Part shown: positions 62,890 to 64,000 of the stretch, piece by piece
How the letters are laid out: every line of letters starts with the position of its first letter
How positions within the stretch are numbered: the first letter of the stretch is position 1
Assembly: GCA_037953745.1 (NCBI GenBank)
Contig: JBAKBP010001603.1
Coordinates: 142,712 to 206,711, forward strand
Direction of reading: 5' to 3'
Length of the DNA: 64,000 nucleotides
Source of the DNA: Lithodes maja
Lineage: Eukaryota > Arthropoda > Malacostraca > Decapoda > Lithodidae
Translations under genes and position numbers: made by a program
The notes under the pieces: model-generated
What the model was told of the DNA's origin: nothing
The model's input: only the letters and a program-made list of their open reading frames with translations
Databases searched by the model: none

Positions 62890-64000
62890 GTGGTTTTTAG
62901 TGGAATGTTTCTTTATGTTATGGGTTCGAACCACGCTCGTAACGTAACAATACATCGTGGCAGATATCATCGTCTTGACGCAATAGTTGTCGATGATCTC
63001 CCTGAACACAAGGGCGAAACTAGTCTAAAAGTTGAAATCACTAGTTTACAGCGTCGTGGCATAAAATTGGCCGCTCATACGTTACCGAGACAGCACAATT
63101 AGAGCTACTAATAGGTGCCGACCAGTACTACAACATAGTGCGACCTGGCTACAAAAGGGCAGGAAATTTGGTTTTACTTCCTACCAAATACGGATATGCC
63201 CTTAGTGGTTCTTATGCGGCAACCACGTCTAGATCCAACACTGATGTTGTTACATTACTTAAAGTGTCAGAGACCCCAGTAGACCAATATATGTCTACTG
63301 GACAATTTCCATGTCATAAAGAATTAAGTGCATTGTGGGATTTAGACCATATTGGTATCTCACCTAAAGAACATTCACAAGCCAAACGGCAAGCTTTGAC
63401 CACATAATTATGAGGAAACAGTCACGTATGATCCTGAAAGTCTACAGTATCAGGTACGTCTTCCCTGGACCAAAGAAAAGGGACGGTTACCCACCAACAA
63501 AGTTTTGGCTGTGGGTAGATTACGAGGACTCCAGAAGAGATGTATTGCTGACCCTGGGTTTTGTTAACAATATTCGCAGGTAATTACTGATCAGTTGTCG
63601 CGTGGTTTCATTGAGGAGGTTCCGTTCGATGACTCTGGGTCATGTCACTACCTGGCGCATCATGGGATCATAAAGGACAGCAGGACTACTCCGGTGCGCA
63701 TTGTATTTGATTGTTCCGCTAAGGTAAACCAGTACATGCCCAGTCTGAATGACTGTCTGTACACCGGACCATCTTTAGTAACGGAGTTAGCTCAAGGCTT
63801 GTTGAGATTCAGTCTGCATCAGTATGCGTGGGTCAGTGACATTGAGAAAGCCTTCTTGATGTTGAAACTACATGAAGACGACAGAGATTACACCAGGTTC
63901 ATGTGGCCAAAAGATCCTCTTCGTCTGGATTCGCCTCTTCGTTGTTATCGGTTCCAGGTTGTGTTGTTTGGCGCTACTTGCTCCCAGTTTCTGCTGAACG
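62890..64000 (+). pseudogene. BEL/Pao retrotransposon pol (protease region and RT), runs off the window
   Basis: Protease-end text LIGADQYYNIVRPGYKRA and YGYALSGSYA (about 63105-63215) is followed, after frameshifts near 63100, 63400 and 63575, by YDPESLQYQVRLPWTKEKGR, QLSRGFIEEVPFDDSG, CHYLAHHGIIKDSRTTPVRI, VFDCSAK, PSLNDCLYTGPSLVTELAQG and the motif A region WVSDIEKAFLMLKLHEDDRD. The pattern HHGIIK...VFDCSAK...LND.L..GP is specific to BEL/Pao RT. The catalytic YxDD box lies beyond the end. The lesions make it inactive. Confidence 0.88.

Overview
This is a eukaryotic, intron-scale repeat landscape with no convincing single-copy host gene. Long (AT)n, (AG)n and (GT)n microsatellites, several LINE clades, Penelope-like elements, Ty3/Gypsy and BEL/Pao elements, tRNA-like SINEs and TTAA-flanked MITEs are stacked on one another. 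The mix, especially an abundant Jockey-type LINE and AT microsatellites next to Penelope ends, suggests an arthropod and most likely a decapod crustacean. That assignment rests on recalled family resemblance, not on a search.

Layout. 0-1.2 kb: a Gypsy pol scrap and a Penelope endonuclease scrap. 1.9-6.4 kb: two opposed, decayed Jockey-type LINEs, each hit by a TTAA MITE. 6.5-9.3 kb: a 314-bp satellite whose monomer carries a tRNA-like pol III promoter, with inverted SINE copies at both ends. 9.4-17.6 kb (minus strand): a Penelope-like element split inside its GIY-YIG endonuclease by an I-type LINE. That LINE is itself split by a 5'-truncated Jockey LINE with a 148-bp target duplication and by an RTE-like LINE with a 15-bp duplication. 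17.6-26 kb: Penelope terminal repeats, an 830-bp palindrome, a 327-bp tandem repeat, an LTR and a CR1/L2-type LINE derivative. 26.0-34.3 kb (minus): a complete LTR-to-LTR Ty3/Gypsy element with gag-protease-integrase-RT-RNase H order. 34.4-47.4 kb: LINE 3' ends with RNase H, a Penelope 5' part, at least six MITEs or foldbacks, and SINEs. 47.4-50.9 kb: a 3.5-kb element with inverted repeats of more than 300 bp around a cysteine-rich reading frame of unknown function. 51.1-57.7 kb: a second copy of the integrase-first Gypsy element, interrupted by a 2.4-kb LTR-like insert that carries a MITE. 58.4-60.0 kb: a different Gypsy lineage with the same domain order. 60.1-62.2 kb: a duplicated block around a CR1/L2 scrap. 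62.9-64.0 kb: BEL/Pao pol running off the end.

The most unusual items are: (i) the integrase-before-RT order in two Gypsy lineages, one with a decayed extra copy of its own RT segment in the 3' leader; (ii) the inverted-repeat element encoding a protein with two CxxC...HxxC modules and a CXC-like tail; (iii) the indel-free tRNA-promoter satellite and a terminal hairpin shared between SINEs and Penelope-type ends; (iv) the 148-bp target duplication; (v) a foldback MITE inserted in the exact centre of another copy of itself. Almost all coding regions carry stops or frameshifts. The Jockey insert at 13.6-14.8 kb and the gag-protease frame at 30.4-32.7 kb are the best preserved.
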